This document shows, one piece after another, positions 1 to 8,008 of a DNA stretch of 39,874 bases; positions within the stretch are counted from its first letter, which is position 1, and each line of letters starts with the position of its first letter. A program made the translations under genes and the position numbers. The stretch is from Chthoniobacter flavus (GTDB lineage Bacteria > Verrucomicrobiota > Verrucomicrobiia > Chthoniobacterales > JACTMZ01), in the NCBI GenBank assembly GCA_945878135.1, contig CAMDUL010000002.1:143349-183222 (forward strand), read 5' to 3'. Under the pieces are notes generated by a model. The model was given only the letters and a program-made list of their open reading frames with translations, searched no databases and was not told where the DNA came from.

Positions 1-116
1 AGCAGGGCGAGACGCACTTCGCGCAGGGCGGCATCGACATTGGACTCGCTGATGCGTCCGTGCCCGCGGAGGTCTTTGAAGACGTCCTGGAGTTTGTCGG
101 AGAGGCGGGAAAACAT
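1..116 (-). CDS. ffh: Ffh, signal recognition particle GTPase (5' end only)
   Basis: The first 38 codons read MFSRLSDKLQDVFKDLRGHG and continue into ISESNVDAALREVRLAL, the typical start of the Ffh/SRP54 N domain. The rest lies beyond the window edge, so the GTPase and M domains cannot be seen. Ffh binds 4.5S RNA and signal sequences and docks with FtsY, which is encoded at 24290-25141. The ATG at 116 is the natural start because the N-terminus aligns there. It lies on the same strand as purB, about 310 bases downstream of it. Only the N-terminal helices support the call, but they are characteristic. Confidence 0.85.
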   Translation of the reverse strand, partial: MFSRLSDKLQDVFKDLRGHGRISESNVDAALREVRLAL

Positions 117-428
117 GGGCAAGAAATGCGTCCTGTCAGCGCAAGCTAGGTTGTTCGATCAAGTCGAATGCTTTTACCGCGGAGTTAAAATCTTCATCTT
201 CAACCCAGGAGCCCGACAAGTGATCCAAATCATGAAACCTAGCGTCCTGAATCGTTTGCTGCTTATGCACGGCAGTGCATGCGCTGCCATTTTGCCGGCC
301 GGATCCAACGAAAGTCCGCAGTTTTTTTATGAGGCTTATGAACATGACGGTTGGATACCTTAGCAGAGGATGCGGTGTGATACCAAGTTTAGCGGTCTGA
401 AGGAGCAGAAGCGGCGGGGACGCCGCTT
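117..428. other. Gene-poor gap between purB and ffh
   Basis: This 312-base gap looks richer in A+T than its neighbours. It holds a possible antitoxin remnant (136-345, minus) and a GGGA-loop hairpin (407-430) at the purB end. I see no convincing intact gene. The ffh promoter presumably lies here, but I could not pick out a clear -35/-10 pair. Confidence 0.5.
136..345 (-). pseudogene. Possible antitoxin-like remnant
   Basis: The last 32 residues of this 69-codon frame contain HDLDHLSGSW, then EDFNSAVKAFDLIEQ. This resembles the C-terminal tail of small antitoxins of the VapB-like type, where a D-LD-L-GTW motif is followed by an acidic helix with F..A...F..ID. The N-terminal half does not look like a DNA-binding domain. 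There is no room for a toxin gene, because ffh starts 20 bases beyond the stop. I read it as a degenerate leftover of a toxin-antitoxin module. It could also be a chance frame. Confidence 0.3.
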
Positions 429-430
429 CT
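407..430. repeat. GGGA-loop hairpin at the purB stop
   Basis: A perfect 10-bp stem (AGAAGCGGCG / CGCCGCTTCT) closes a GGGA loop. The TAG stop of purB (429-431 on the minus strand) overlaps the outer edge of the stem. There is no T-run after it, so it is not a classical intrinsic terminator. The same loop with a different GC stem occurs at 19885-19904, and a shorter relative lies at 7986-8004. Confidence 0.6.
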
Positions 431-1724
431 ACTTTACTCCGAGGTCAGCGAACACCTTGTCCACGTGCCGGAAGTGGCGGTCGAGGCCGCAGGCATCTTG
501 CAGCTCGGCGGCACCGAGCACGGCGCTGATTTCAGGATCGGCACCCAGGTTGGCCAGGAATTCGCCGTCGCCGGCCCAGGTTTTCAACGCGGCGCGCTGC
601 ACGGCTTCGTAGGCTTTTTGACGCTCGAAACCTTTTTCCGTGAGCATGAGCAGGACGGACTGGCTGGCGAAGAGGCCGCGGGATTTCTCCATGTTGGCCC
701 GCATGTTTTCCGGATAGACCTGCAAGCCGCGCACCAGCTTGGTCATGAGCGCGAGCATGTAATCGAGGAGGACGCAGCCGTCGGGCAGGATGATGCGTTC
801 GGCGCTGCTGTGGCTGATGTCGCGTTCGTGCCAGAGGGCGACATTTTCCATCGCGGTGACGGCGTAGCCGCGGATGACACGGGCCAGTCCGCTCAAGCGC
901 TCGCCGGTGATCGGGTTGCGCTTGTGCGGCATGGCCGAGCTGCCTTTCTGGCCTTGGGCGAAGAATTCCTCCACTTCGAGGACTTCGGTGCGCTGCAAGT
1001 GGCGGAACTCGGTGGCCCAGCGGTCGAGCGAGCTGGCGGCCAGCGCGAGCACGGTCATGAACTCGGCATGGCGGTCCCGCTGCACGATCTGGGTGGAGAG
1101 CACAGCCGGCTTGAGTCCGAGCTTGGCGCAGACTTCCTCCTCCACCCGCGGGTCGAGGTGGGCGCGCGTGCCGACCGCGCCGCTCAGTTTGCCCACGGCG
1201 ATGCGTTTGCGCATTTCGACGAGACGCTCGCGCACGCGGCCGAACTCGTCATACATCAGGGCCATCTTGAGTCCGAAAGTGACCGGCTCGGCATGGATGC
1301 CGTGGCTGCGGCCCATCATGGGCGTGAGTTTGTGCGCCCGGGCCTGTTCCGCGGCGGCGGCGCGGACTTCATCGACGCCCTTGACGAGAAGATCCGCGGC
1401 CTCGGACATCTGCACGGCGAGCGTGGTGTCGAGGACGTCGGAGGAAGTCAGCCCCTGATGCATCCAGCGGGCGGCGGGGCCGACGGAAGAGGCGACGTTT
1501 TCGAGAAAAGCGATGACGTCGTGGTTGGTCCGCTTTTCGATCTCGAGGATTTCGGGGATGGAAAATTTCGCTTTGGCCCGGATGGCCTCGGCGTCGGCGG
1601 ACGGGATTTGTCCGAGGCGCGCCATGGCCTCGCAGGCCAGAGTCTCGATCTCGAGCCAGATTTCGTATTTGCGCTGGTCGGACCAGAGGGCGCGCATCTC
1701 CGGCCGGGAATATCGGTCAATCAC
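429..1724 (-). CDS. purB: Adenylosuccinate lyase
   Basis: The 431-residue product belongs to the fumarase/aspartase superfamily. PurB removes fumarate from SAICAR and from adenylosuccinate, the eighth step of IMP synthesis and the last step to AMP. The N-terminus MIDRYSRPEMRALWS is typical of bacterial PurB. The signature loop GSSAMPHKRNPITGE carries the catalytic serine region, and TSSDVLDTTLA and GRSHGIHAEP match the other two conserved regions. Length matches the family (about 430). The start is GTG at 1724. It sits alone between the terminator at 1775-1795 and the ffh gap, and its TAG stop falls inside a hairpin repeat. Confidence 0.96.
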   Translation of the reverse strand: MIDRYSRPEMRALWSDQRKYEIWLEIETLACEAMARLGQIPSADAEAIRAKAKFSIPEILEIEKRTNHDVIAFLENVASSVGPAARWMHQGLTSSDVLDTTLAVQMSEAADLLVKGVDEVRAAAAEQARAHKLTPMMGRSHGIHAEPVTFGLKMALMYDEFGRVRERLVEMRKRIAVGKLSGAVGTRAHLDPRVEEEVCAKLGLKPAVLSTQIVQRDRHAEFMTVLALAASSLDRWATEFRHLQRTEVLEVEEFFAQGQKGSSAMPHKRNPITGERLSGLARVIRGYAVTAMENVALWHERDISHSSAERIILPDGCVLLDYMLALMTKLVRGLQVYPENMRANMEKSRGLFASQSVLLMLTEKGFERQKAYEAVQRAALKTWAGDGEFLANLGADPEISAVLGAAELQDACGLDRHFRHVDKVFADLGVK

Positions 1725-1774
1725 CGGCGCAGGTTAGCGGATCGGGGAAGGCGGACAACCACGGAAAACAAGAA

Positions 1775-1795
1775 GGGCCGGAAGCCACCCGGCCC
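1775..1795 (-). terminator. Intrinsic terminator after the small protein gene
   Basis: On the minus strand a perfect 7-bp stem GGGCCGG/CCGGCCC with a 7-base loop is followed by TTCTTGTTTTCC. It lies 32 bases past the stop of the 64-residue gene and 50 bases before purB, so it should end the ExoD-DUF502-small protein transcript. Confidence 0.7.
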
Positions 1796-1827
1796 CGACC
1801 CTGCTTGCCATGAAAAAATTTTTGTCG

Positions 1828-2022
1828 TTACGCGCAAACCCTGACCCGTTTCAGGTGACCATGGTCGCGCAGTTGCACGCGTCCGGTCTGGAACAGGTCG
1901 ACGAGGGCGGCCACGGCCTCGCGGCTGTCGTTGGTGGCGGAGCCGACGGCGGCCACCAACTCGCCGAGGGAATGGCGGGTCCGGTTGAATTTGCGGTAGG
2001 GGTTGAAGCTCTTCGTTTTCAT
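1828..2022 (-). CDS. Small basic protein of unknown function
   Basis: The frame encodes 64 residues starting MKTKSFNPYRKFNRTRHS and ending in HGHLKRVRVCA. Both ends are strongly basic and flank a predicted helix (LGELVAAVGSATNDSREAVAALVDLF). There is no signal peptide or membrane segment. The basic ends and helical core could suit nucleic-acid binding, but this is inference. It has its own ATG, follows the DUF502 gene by 39 bases on the same strand and is followed by an intrinsic terminator, which supports a real gene. I do not recognise the family with certainty. Confidence 0.65.
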   Translation of the reverse strand: MKTKSFNPYRKFNRTRHSLGELVAAVGSATNDSREAVAALVDLFQTGRVQLRDHGHLKRVRVCA

Positions 2023-2061
2023 ACAAGCTTCGACCGCCGTCCGCCCCGGACGTTCAAAATT

Positions 2062-2748
2062 TCAAACGATCGTTTTTTCCCTCTGTCCGGCCGGCCCGGG
2101 GTCGATCCCGAGGGGGCGGTCCGGGGTGACCAAGCCGCCGGAGAAGAGCATTTTGGTTGCTTCTTCCATCGTCATGTCGCAATCGCGCACGCGGTCGGAA
2201 GGTACGGCAATGATCAAGCCGGTGGTCGGGTTGGGTGCGGTGGGAACAAAGACCGTGGTCATGCCCCGGATGGTGCCCGCCTCGGTGAAATGTCCGGTGG
2301 CGAAGCCGATGAGGTAGCTGCCGGTGGAGAAAAAATCGACGACCACCACGCGCTTCGATTTTCCGGCGGCCGCCCCGCCCTGCAGCGACTGCAGCACTTG
2401 TTTCGTCCCGGCATAGATGGCCGCCACCACCGGAACCCGCAGGAGCAGGTTCTCGCCGCGTTCGAGCACGCGGCGTCCGAGCACATGGGCCGCCATGAAG
2501 CCGAGCGCGGTGAAAAACACCAGGGTGATGAGGAAACCCAAACCCGGAATGTTCAGGCCGAAGGTCTTCAACCACGGTTCGCTCAGACCGGTGATGACCC
2601 GGTAACCGAAGGCCAGCACCCAATAGGTGACGACCAGCGGCACGGCGAAAGCGATGCCGGCGAGGAGACGGTTGCCGAGCAGACCGAGAAAGCGCGCCGC
2701 GCGGCCGTGTCCGGGACGACCGGCCTCCGCTGGTTGGTGATCCGTCAT
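2062..2748 (-). CDS. DUF502 family membrane protein
   Basis: The 228-residue product has two hydrophobic segments near residues 24-50 and 67-93, followed by a soluble domain. Features typical of DUF502 proteins are the first membrane segment with VPLVVTYWVL, then RVPVVAAIYAGTKQVLQSL, then VFVPTAPNPTTGLIIAVP. The function of this family is unknown; proteins of this type occur widely in bacteria and chloroplasts. I chose the ATG at 2748. A GTG at 2772 or an ATG at 2760 would add 8 or 4 residues. It lies 49 bases downstream of the ExoD-like gene, probably in the same transcript. Confidence 0.85.
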   Translation of the reverse strand: MTDHQPAEAGRPGHGRAARFLGLLGNRLLAGIAFAVPLVVTYWVLAFGYRVITGLSEPWLKTFGLNIPGLGFLITLVFFTALGFMAAHVLGRRVLERGENLLLRVPVVAAIYAGTKQVLQSLQGGAAAGKSKRVVVVDFFSTGSYLIGFATGHFTEAGTIRGMTTVFVPTAPNPTTGLIIAVPSDRVRDCDMTMEEATKMLFSGGLVTPDRPLGIDPGPAGQREKTIV

Positions 2749-2797
2749 GACCGAACCCATAGCACGGCGCACCCATCCGGCGCAAAGCCGCGCCGCC

Positions 2798-3448
2798 TCA
2801 CCCGGCCAGACCCGCGCCGGATTTGATCCACTCCTTGATCATCTCGATGCCCTCGAGACCGAAGCGGATGAAAATATAAATCACCATCGCGTAGAGCGCC
2901 GTGGACACCATCCCGAGCAGCCCGGCGAAGATGCTGAAGAGCCCGTCTTCCTCGGTCAGGCCGATGCCGGTCAGGAATATGACAAAAGCGGGGAAGGTGT
3001 TGGTCAGCGGGATGGGCAGAATCATCAGGCCGGCCATGATGAGCACGAGCAGCCCGAGGAAAGCACGCCCCCCCCGCGAGCCGACCCATGGCAAGCGCGG
3101 GCGGATGAGGAACTCAACTTTGCTGAAAAATTTCGAGAAGAACCCCAGCATGATGTCGATGAACTTGCCGTGCAGTTTGGTGCGTGCCGCGCGTTCCGGC
3201 AGCCAGGGTGTGGTGCGTCCCGCGAGCATCTGCAGCGCGAGCACCGCGATGAGGATGCCGAACGGCGTGCTGTAGCCCGCCGCCGGAATGGGCAGCGCGC
3301 TGGGTAGGGAGAGCACGATGAGGAGCAGACCGAACCCGCGGTCGCCAATGCGCCGGAAGACTTCGCCCAGCGTGAGTCCGGCATCGGATTGATCGCGGGC
3401 CAGCAAGCCGGCGAGCACGGTGGAGAGACTTTCGCGTTGGTGTTCCAT
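2798..3448 (-). CDS. ExoD-like exopolysaccharide synthesis membrane protein
   Basis: This 216-residue polytopic protein matches the ExoD family first linked to exopolysaccharide production in rhizobia; its molecular activity is not known. An N-terminal helical region (LGEVFRRIGDRGFGLLLIVLSLPSALPIP) is followed by a central amphipathic stretch (residues 88-120) and C-terminal membrane helices with LPIPLTNTFPA and a Gly-rich GLTEEDGLF loop, a repeat pattern typical of the family. The ATG at 3448 gives the family length; reading further upstream would add a low-complexity, Arg-rich extension that I reject. Divergent from ftsK, with 91 bases between the starts. Confidence 0.85.
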   Translation of the reverse strand: MEHQRESLSTVLAGLLARDQSDAGLTLGEVFRRIGDRGFGLLLIVLSLPSALPIPAAGYSTPFGILIAVLALQMLAGRTTPWLPERAARTKLHGKFIDIMLGFFSKFFSKVEFLIRPRLPWVGSRGGRAFLGLLVLIMAGLMILPIPLTNTFPAFVIFLTGIGLTEEDGLFSIFAGLLGMVSTALYAMVIYIFIRFGLEGIEMIKEWIKSGAGLAG

Positions 3449-3502
3449 GGAAGAAAAGCCGCTTCTCCTAACAGGGCGTCCGCCCCCGCGCAAACGCCTT
3501 CC

Positions 3503-3532
3503 TTGTCGCCCGTAGCATCTCTCTGTTAATAA
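3503..3532 (+). promoter_or_regulatory. Candidate ftsK promoter
   Basis: TTGTCG (3503-3508) and TAATAA (3527-3532) are separated by 18 bases. Transcription would then begin within a few bases of the TTG start codon at 3540, implying a leaderless or near-leaderless message. An in-frame TAG at 3513 and the lack of any other start before 3540 support that codon. Confidence 0.35.
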
Positions 3533-3539
3533 AAACCCC

Positions 3540-5966
3540 TTGGCCCGCGGTAAAACAACAGAAGAAGAAGGAGGCAGCAAGGCGTGGAGTGAGGTGCTCG
3601 GGCTCGTCCTGCTCGGCGCCGGCACCCTGCTTTTCCTCGCCCTCGTTTCCTACAATCCCGAAGACGTGCCCTCGTGGGTCCCGTTCATCAGCAAACAAGC
3701 GGGAGGGGGCGGGCCGACGGAGAACTTTATCGGCCCGGTCGGAGCCATTGTGGCCGGGGCAGCCTATTTCCTGCTCGGGGCAGCCTCTTACCTGCTGGCT
3801 GTCGTCCTCATCGGTTTCGGCGGGGCCAAGTTCCTCTCCCACGGTCTGCGCCTCGACCGCAAACGCTGGGCGTGGATCGCCGCCTTCATTGTCACCGGCG
3901 CCTGCCTCGCGGGCATCCAGCCGTGGTTCCTCCAATCGTGGAAAGAGCACTTCAATATCCTCGGGCCGGGCGGCTGGGCCGGTTTCGCCTTGGGGCGCAC
4001 CGTGTTGGCCGGGCTCCTCGGCATGGTCGGGGCGACCATCTTGCTCTCCCTCTTCTACCTGGCCAGCCTGATCTTCATGACCGGGATGCACCCGGTGAAA
4101 TTTTTCAAGACCCTCATGGTCGCCATCCCCGCGTGGCTGCGCGAACGCCGCGAGGCGAAGCTCGAGCGCATCCGCCTCGAACAGGAAGCCGCCGTCGAGG
4201 AAGCGCTGGCCACCACGCCGCGGTCCCGACCGTCCCGTCCGCGCAAAAAAGCACCCATGCCCGGGGACGCGGAGGAAGAGGAAACGGCGGAAGAAGAGAC
4301 CGCCCCCGCGCCTCCCCTCCCCGAACCCAAGATCATCGACACCGGCGCCGCGCCGGTCAAAAAACCGCCGGCGCCCGCGCCGCCGAAAAAGAAGGAGACC
4401 GGCCCCCTCGGCGCGGTGCCCGACATCCACATCGAGAACTACCAGATGCCGCCGCTCGACCTGCTGGAATCGCCGGACCTGGCCGGACGGCAGAGCGCGG
4501 ATCCCGCGGAATTGCTCGCCATGCAGAGCAGCATCCTCGACACACTCAGGCAATTCGGCCTCGAGGCCAGTGCCGGCGACATCACCCGCGGGCCGACCGT
4601 CACCCGGTTCGAGCTCTACCCCGCGCGCGGCGTGCGCGTCGACCGCATCGTCAGTCTCGAAAAGGACATCGCCCGCGCCACCCGCGCCGAGAAGATCAAC
4701 ATCCTCGCCCCCATCCCCGGCAAGGACACCGTGGGCATCGAGATCGCCAACAGCAAAAAAATCAAAGTCACCTTCCGCGAACTCCTCGAGAGCGACGAAT
4801 GGGTCAACAGCAAGGCCAAGATCCCTCTCGCCCTCGGCAAGGACGTCTACGGGCGCACCATCATCGCCGACCTCGCGCAGATGCCCCACCTGCTCATCGC
4901 CGGCACCACGGGAAGCGGCAAGAGCGTGTGCGTCAACGCCATCATCGCCAGCATGCTCTACAAGTTTTCCCCCGCGGAGCTGCGCTTCATCATGATCGAT
5001 CCGAAAGTCGTCGAGATGCAGCACTACGGGAAGCTGCCCCACCTCGCGGCCAACGTTGTCACCGAACCGAAAAAGGTCCTCCTCGCCCTCCGCTATGTCA
5101 TCGACGAGATGGAACGCCGCTACCGCATCTTCGCCAAATGCGGACTGCGCAACATCCACGGTTTCAACACGCGCCCGCAGGAGAAGAAAGCCGAAGACGT
5201 GCCGCCTCCCGAACCGGAGGAAAACGAAACCGAGGAGGAAGGCATCGAGGATGCCGTGCTCGAGGCCGTGAAACCGAAGAAGGGCGAGGAACTCGTCATC
5301 CCCGACCGCCTTCCTTATATCGTCGTCATCGTCGACGAATTGGCCGATCTCATGCAGACCGCGCCGGCCGACGTGGAAAGTTCCATCGCCCGCATCACGC
5401 AAATGGCCCGCGCCGCCGGCATCCACATGATCGTGGCCACGCAAACCCCGCGCGCCGACGTCGTCACCGGCGTGATCAAGGCCAACATCCCCAGCCGCAT
5501 CGCTTTCCAAGTGGCGTCGAAACTCGACAGCCGGGTCATCCTCGACGCCAATGGCGCGGACAAACTCCTCGGCCAGGGCGACATGCTCTACCTCCCGCCC
5601 GGCACCTCGACGCTGGTCCGCGCCCAGGGCGTGCTGGTGACCGACGAGGAAATCCACCGCGTCGTCGATTATGTCGGCGCGCAAGCCGAGCCGGCCTTCG
5701 ACCCGGGATTCCACGAAGCCATGACCTCGACCGGCGGGGGTGACAGCGATGTCACGGACGAGGACGAGGAACTCGTGACCAAGTGCCTCGGCATCATCAA
5801 GCAGGAAGGCAAAGCCTCCACCTCGATGCTCCAGCGTCGCCTGCGGCTCGGCTACACCCGGGCGGCACGGGTGGTCGACATCCTGGAGCAGCGCGGCGTC
5901 CTCGGACCCCGCGACGGGGCCAAAGACCGCGAGATACTTGTGGACTTGGAAAGCCTGCCGGATTGA
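3540..5966 (+). CDS. ftsK: FtsK/SpoIIIE DNA translocase
   Basis: This 808-residue septal DNA pump moves chromosome ends through the closing division site and helps resolve dimers. Residues 15-190 hold about four membrane helices, followed by an acidic, Pro-rich linker (to about 320). The motor follows, with Walker A GTTGSGKS near residue 455 and Walker B YIVVIVDELADLM near 590. A winged-helix gamma domain closes the protein (about 735-805, LVTKCLGIIKQEGKASTSML onward), which in homologues reads polar DNA signals. Between the Walker motifs lies an acidic segment (PPPEPEENETEEEGIEDAV) that appears longer than in E. coli FtsK. The start is TTG; no alternative exists before the first membrane helix. 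The RodZ-like gene begins 17 bases after the stop. Confidence 0.96.
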   Translation: MARGKTTEEEGGSKAWSEVLGLVLLGAGTLLFLALVSYNPEDVPSWVPFISKQAGGGGPTENFIGPVGAIVAGAAYFLLGAASYLLAVVLIGFGGAKFLSHGLRLDRKRWAWIAAFIVTGACLAGIQPWFLQSWKEHFNILGPGGWAGFALGRTVLAGLLGMVGATILLSLFYLASLIFMTGMHPVKFFKTLMVAIPAWLRERREAKLERIRLEQEAAVEEALATTPRSRPSRPRKKAPMPGDAEEEETAEEETAPAPPLPEPKIIDTGAAPVKKPPAPAPPKKKETGPLGAVPDIHIENYQMPPLDLLESPDLAGRQSADPAELLAMQSSILDTLRQFGLEASAGDITRGPTVTRFELYPARGVRVDRIVSLEKDIARATRAEKINILAPIPGKDTVGIEIANSKKIKVTFRELLESDEWVNSKAKIPLALGKDVYGRTIIADLAQMPHLLIAGTTGSGKSVCVNAIIASMLYKFSPAELRFIMIDPKVVEMQHYGKLPHLAANVVTEPKKVLLALRYVIDEMERRYRIFAKCGLRNIHGFNTRPQEKKAEDVPPPEPEENETEEEGIEDAVLEAVKPKKGEELVIPDRLPYIVVIVDELADLMQTAPADVESSIARITQMARAAGIHMIVATQTPRADVVTGVIKANIPSRIAFQVASKLDSRVILDANGADKLLGQGDMLYLPPGTSTLVRAQGVLVTDEEIHRVVDYVGAQAEPAFDPGFHEAMTSTGGGDSDVTDEDEELVTKCLGIIKQEGKASTSMLQRRLRLGYTRAARVVDILEQRGVLGPRDGAKDREILVDLESLPD

Positions 5967-5983
5967 GCCATATTGACCGTGGC

Positions 5984-6529
5984 ATGAACACGGCCACCGG
6001 CCCCGAACTCAAAGCACTCCGCGAATCGCAAGGTCTCACCATCGAGCAGGCCGCCGAGGATACCTGTCTGCGTCCGGGTTTCCTGCGCGAGTTGGAAGAG
6101 CGCACCACCGCCGCCGATTTTCCCGACGTTTACCACAGACTCTCCCTCCGCATGTATGCGCGTTACCTCGGCCTCGAGATGGCGCCGGAGCACCGGCCCG
6201 CGGTCCGCGGCGACCATGGCACCCGCATCTCGCCCGTCGGGCTTTTTGTCCGCCGCATGGGACGTCCGCCCAAACCTCCGCGCTTGAGCCCCGCACAGCG
6301 CAACCGTCTGGTCAATATCGCCAAGACCACCAGCGCGGCCGTGGTCACCGTTCTGGCCATCGGTCTGTGGTCCTTGAACGCCAAACTCTCGCGCTTGGAC
6401 ATCGACGAGAGCAACCCCCGCCCGCGCACCGTCCTTCCGGCCAAACCGGCACCCCTGCCGGTCATGATCGAAATGCCCCGCTGCACGCTGGATGAACCCG
6501 TGCAGCTGATCCTCGTGCCGGGACTCTGA
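5984..6529 (+). CDS. RodZ-like membrane-anchored HTH protein
   Basis: The 181-residue protein has an N-terminal helix-turn-helix of the RodZ type (residues 7-70: LKALRESQGLTIEQAAEDTCLRPGFLRELE onward), a basic linker, one membrane helix (about 116-134) and a short Pro-rich outer tail ending near a CTLDEP motif. RodZ ties the MreB cytoskeleton to the elongation machinery; the domain order here matches, although the external part is much shorter than in E. coli. It lies 17 bases after ftsK and 32 before rimO, so the three are probably co-transcribed. The start ATG at 5984 is the first one after the ftsK stop that keeps the whole HTH. Confidence 0.75.
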   Translation: MNTATGPELKALRESQGLTIEQAAEDTCLRPGFLRELEERTTAADFPDVYHRLSLRMYARYLGLEMAPEHRPAVRGDHGTRISPVGLFVRRMGRPPKPPRLSPAQRNRLVNIAKTTSAAVVTVLAIGLWSLNAKLSRLDIDESNPRPRTVLPAKPAPLPVMIEMPRCTLDEPVQLILVPGL

Positions 6530-6561
6530 CCCGGCGTCCTGTCCGGGCGCCCCTTCATCGC

Positions 6562-7947
6562 ATGGCCTCCGACGCGCGTCCCAAAATCGGCATGGTCAGC
6601 CTCGGCTGCGCCAAAAATCTCGTCGATGCCGAAATCATGCTCGGCGGGGCGGCCAAAGAAAATTTCGATCTGACCCGCGAGCCGGACGAAGCCGATGTGC
6701 TGGTCATCAACACCTGCGGCTTCATCGACCAGGCCAAGGAAGAGTCGATCGATACCATCCTGGAAATGCACCAGCGGCGTTTGTCCGCGCGGCCCGCGCA
6801 GAAAATCATCGTGAGCGGATGCCTCGCCCAGCGTTACCACGAGGAGCTCAAGCGCGAGATCCCCGAGGTCGACGCCTTTATCGGGCTCGACCAGATCGCC
6901 GAATTTCCGCGCATCGTCCGCGAAGTGCTTGATCGTCCCGCTGCCGGGGCGGCGACACCGCTCGATCTGGTCACCCGCAAGTCGCGTTACATCCCCGACT
7001 ACGACACCCCGCGTTTCCTGCTCACCCCGCGCCACACCGCTTACCTGAAAATCGCCGAGGGCTGCAACCATCCGTGCAGTTTTTGCGTCATCCCGCAGAT
7101 GCGCGGACGCCACCGCAGCCGGACCATCGATTCGGTCGTGGCCGAGGCGCGGCAACTCGTCGGGCAGGGAGTGAAAGAACTCAACCTGATCAGCCAGGAC
7201 ACCACCTACTTCGGCATGGATCTCTGGGAGGTGAAAGCCGGGCCGCGCCAGCCGGTCGATTCCTCGCGGGGGCCGACCCTCTGCCGCCTGCTCGAGGCGC
7301 TCGACCAGGTCGAAGGCGATTTCTGGATCCGTTTGCTCTACACGCACCCCGCGCATTGGAGCGACGAACTCATCGCCACCATCGCGCAGAGCCGGAAAGT
7401 CGCCCGCTACGTCGACATGCCGCTGCAGCACATCGACGAGGAAATGCTGCAACTCATGCGCCGCGAGACCTCGCGGCAGCACATCGAGGACCTGATCGCG
7501 AAGATGCGCGCCGGCATTCCCGGTCTGGCCATCCGCACGACCTTCATCACCGGCTTCCCCGGCGAGAGCGACGAGCATTTCGGGAGCCTGCTCGAATTCA
7601 TCGAACGCGTGCGTTTCGAGCGTCTCGGCGTCTTCAAATATTCGCAGGAAGAAGGGTCGCGGGCCGCCAAGATGGACGGACAAATCCCCGCGTCGGTGAA
7701 GAACAAACGCCACGCCCGCGCCATGAAGCTGCAGCAAAAAATCGCCCGCGAACTGGCTGCGGCGCAGCAAGGGCGCACGATCAAGGTTTTGGTCGAGCAA
7801 CCGCAAGTCGCCCGCAGCGAGCATGACGCCCCCGATGTCGATTGCCGTGTGCTCCTCGAATCCGCGTTGCCCGTCGGGCAGTTCGCCGAGGTCGAGGTGA
7901 CCGGCGCGCAGGTCTACGACGTCGTGGCCAAGTCTCTTGATTTGTAG
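6562..7947 (+). CDS. rimO: Ribosomal protein S12 methylthiotransferase RimO
   Basis: A radical-SAM enzyme of 461 residues that adds a methylthio group to an aspartate of ribosomal protein S12. The N-terminal UPF0004 domain holds the three cysteines of the auxiliary iron-sulfur cluster (C16 in SLGCAKN, C52 in NTCGF, C87 in SGCLAQR). The radical-SAM motif CNHPCSFC (C168, C172, C175) follows, then a C-terminal TRAM domain. The start KIGMVSLGCAKNLVDAE and the absence of MiaB-type features favour RimO over MiaB. The TAG stop is part of a REP-like repeat that begins at 7943. The convergent TPR gene ends 61 bases away. Confidence 0.95.
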   Translation: MASDARPKIGMVSLGCAKNLVDAEIMLGGAAKENFDLTREPDEADVLVINTCGFIDQAKEESIDTILEMHQRRLSARPAQKIIVSGCLAQRYHEELKREIPEVDAFIGLDQIAEFPRIVREVLDRPAAGAATPLDLVTRKSRYIPDYDTPRFLLTPRHTAYLKIAEGCNHPCSFCVIPQMRGRHRSRTIDSVVAEARQLVGQGVKELNLISQDTTYFGMDLWEVKAGPRQPVDSSRGPTLCRLLEALDQVEGDFWIRLLYTHPAHWSDELIATIAQSRKVARYVDMPLQHIDEEMLQLMRRETSRQHIEDLIAKMRAGIPGLAIRTTFITGFPGESDEHFGSLLEFIERVRFERLGVFKYSQEEGSRAAKMDGQIPASVKNKRHARAMKLQQKIARELAAAQQGRTIKVLVEQPQVARSEHDAPDVDCRVLLESALPVGQFAEVEVTGAQVYDVVAKSLDL

Positions 7948-7971
7948 CGGCGGACTGTGTCCGTCGGTGCC
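7943..7971 (+). repeat. REP-like hairpin, family A, copy 1
   Basis: This 29-base repeat opens TGTAGCGGCGG and ends GTCGGTGCC, with the stem CGGAC/GTCCG around a TGT loop. It matches the copies at 37498-37526, 39162-39190, 39651-39679 and 39694-39722 outside the stem, while the stem itself differs in a pair-preserving way. Its TAG is the rimO stop codon. Confidence 0.7.
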
Positions 7972-7985
7972 TTGTACTTCATGTT

Positions 7986-8004
7986 CCGGCGGCGACGCCG
8001 CTTC
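7986..8004. repeat. GC-rich hairpin between rimO and TPR gene
   Basis: The self-complementary segment GGCGGCGACGCCGC lies next to the TPR gene stop (8009-8011). On the minus strand it reads AAGTGGAAGCGGCGTC, close to AAGTAGAAGCGGCGTC at the purB stop. With the family A copy at 7943 it forms a hairpin pair between convergent genes and may act as a two-way transcription end. Confidence 0.5.
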
Positions 8005-8008
8005 CACT

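Noticed and set aside
40-363. A 107-codon plus-strand frame at the left edge
   Set aside because: It overlaps the Ffh start on the other strand and shows no protein features.
3468-5714. A 748-codon minus-strand frame opposite ftsK
   Set aside because: It mirrors the GC-rich codon pattern of ftsK, is dominated by Gly, Asp, His and Arg runs and matches no protein family. The same applies to long frames opposite rimO, pheA, the SGNH genes, ribBA and the haem genes.
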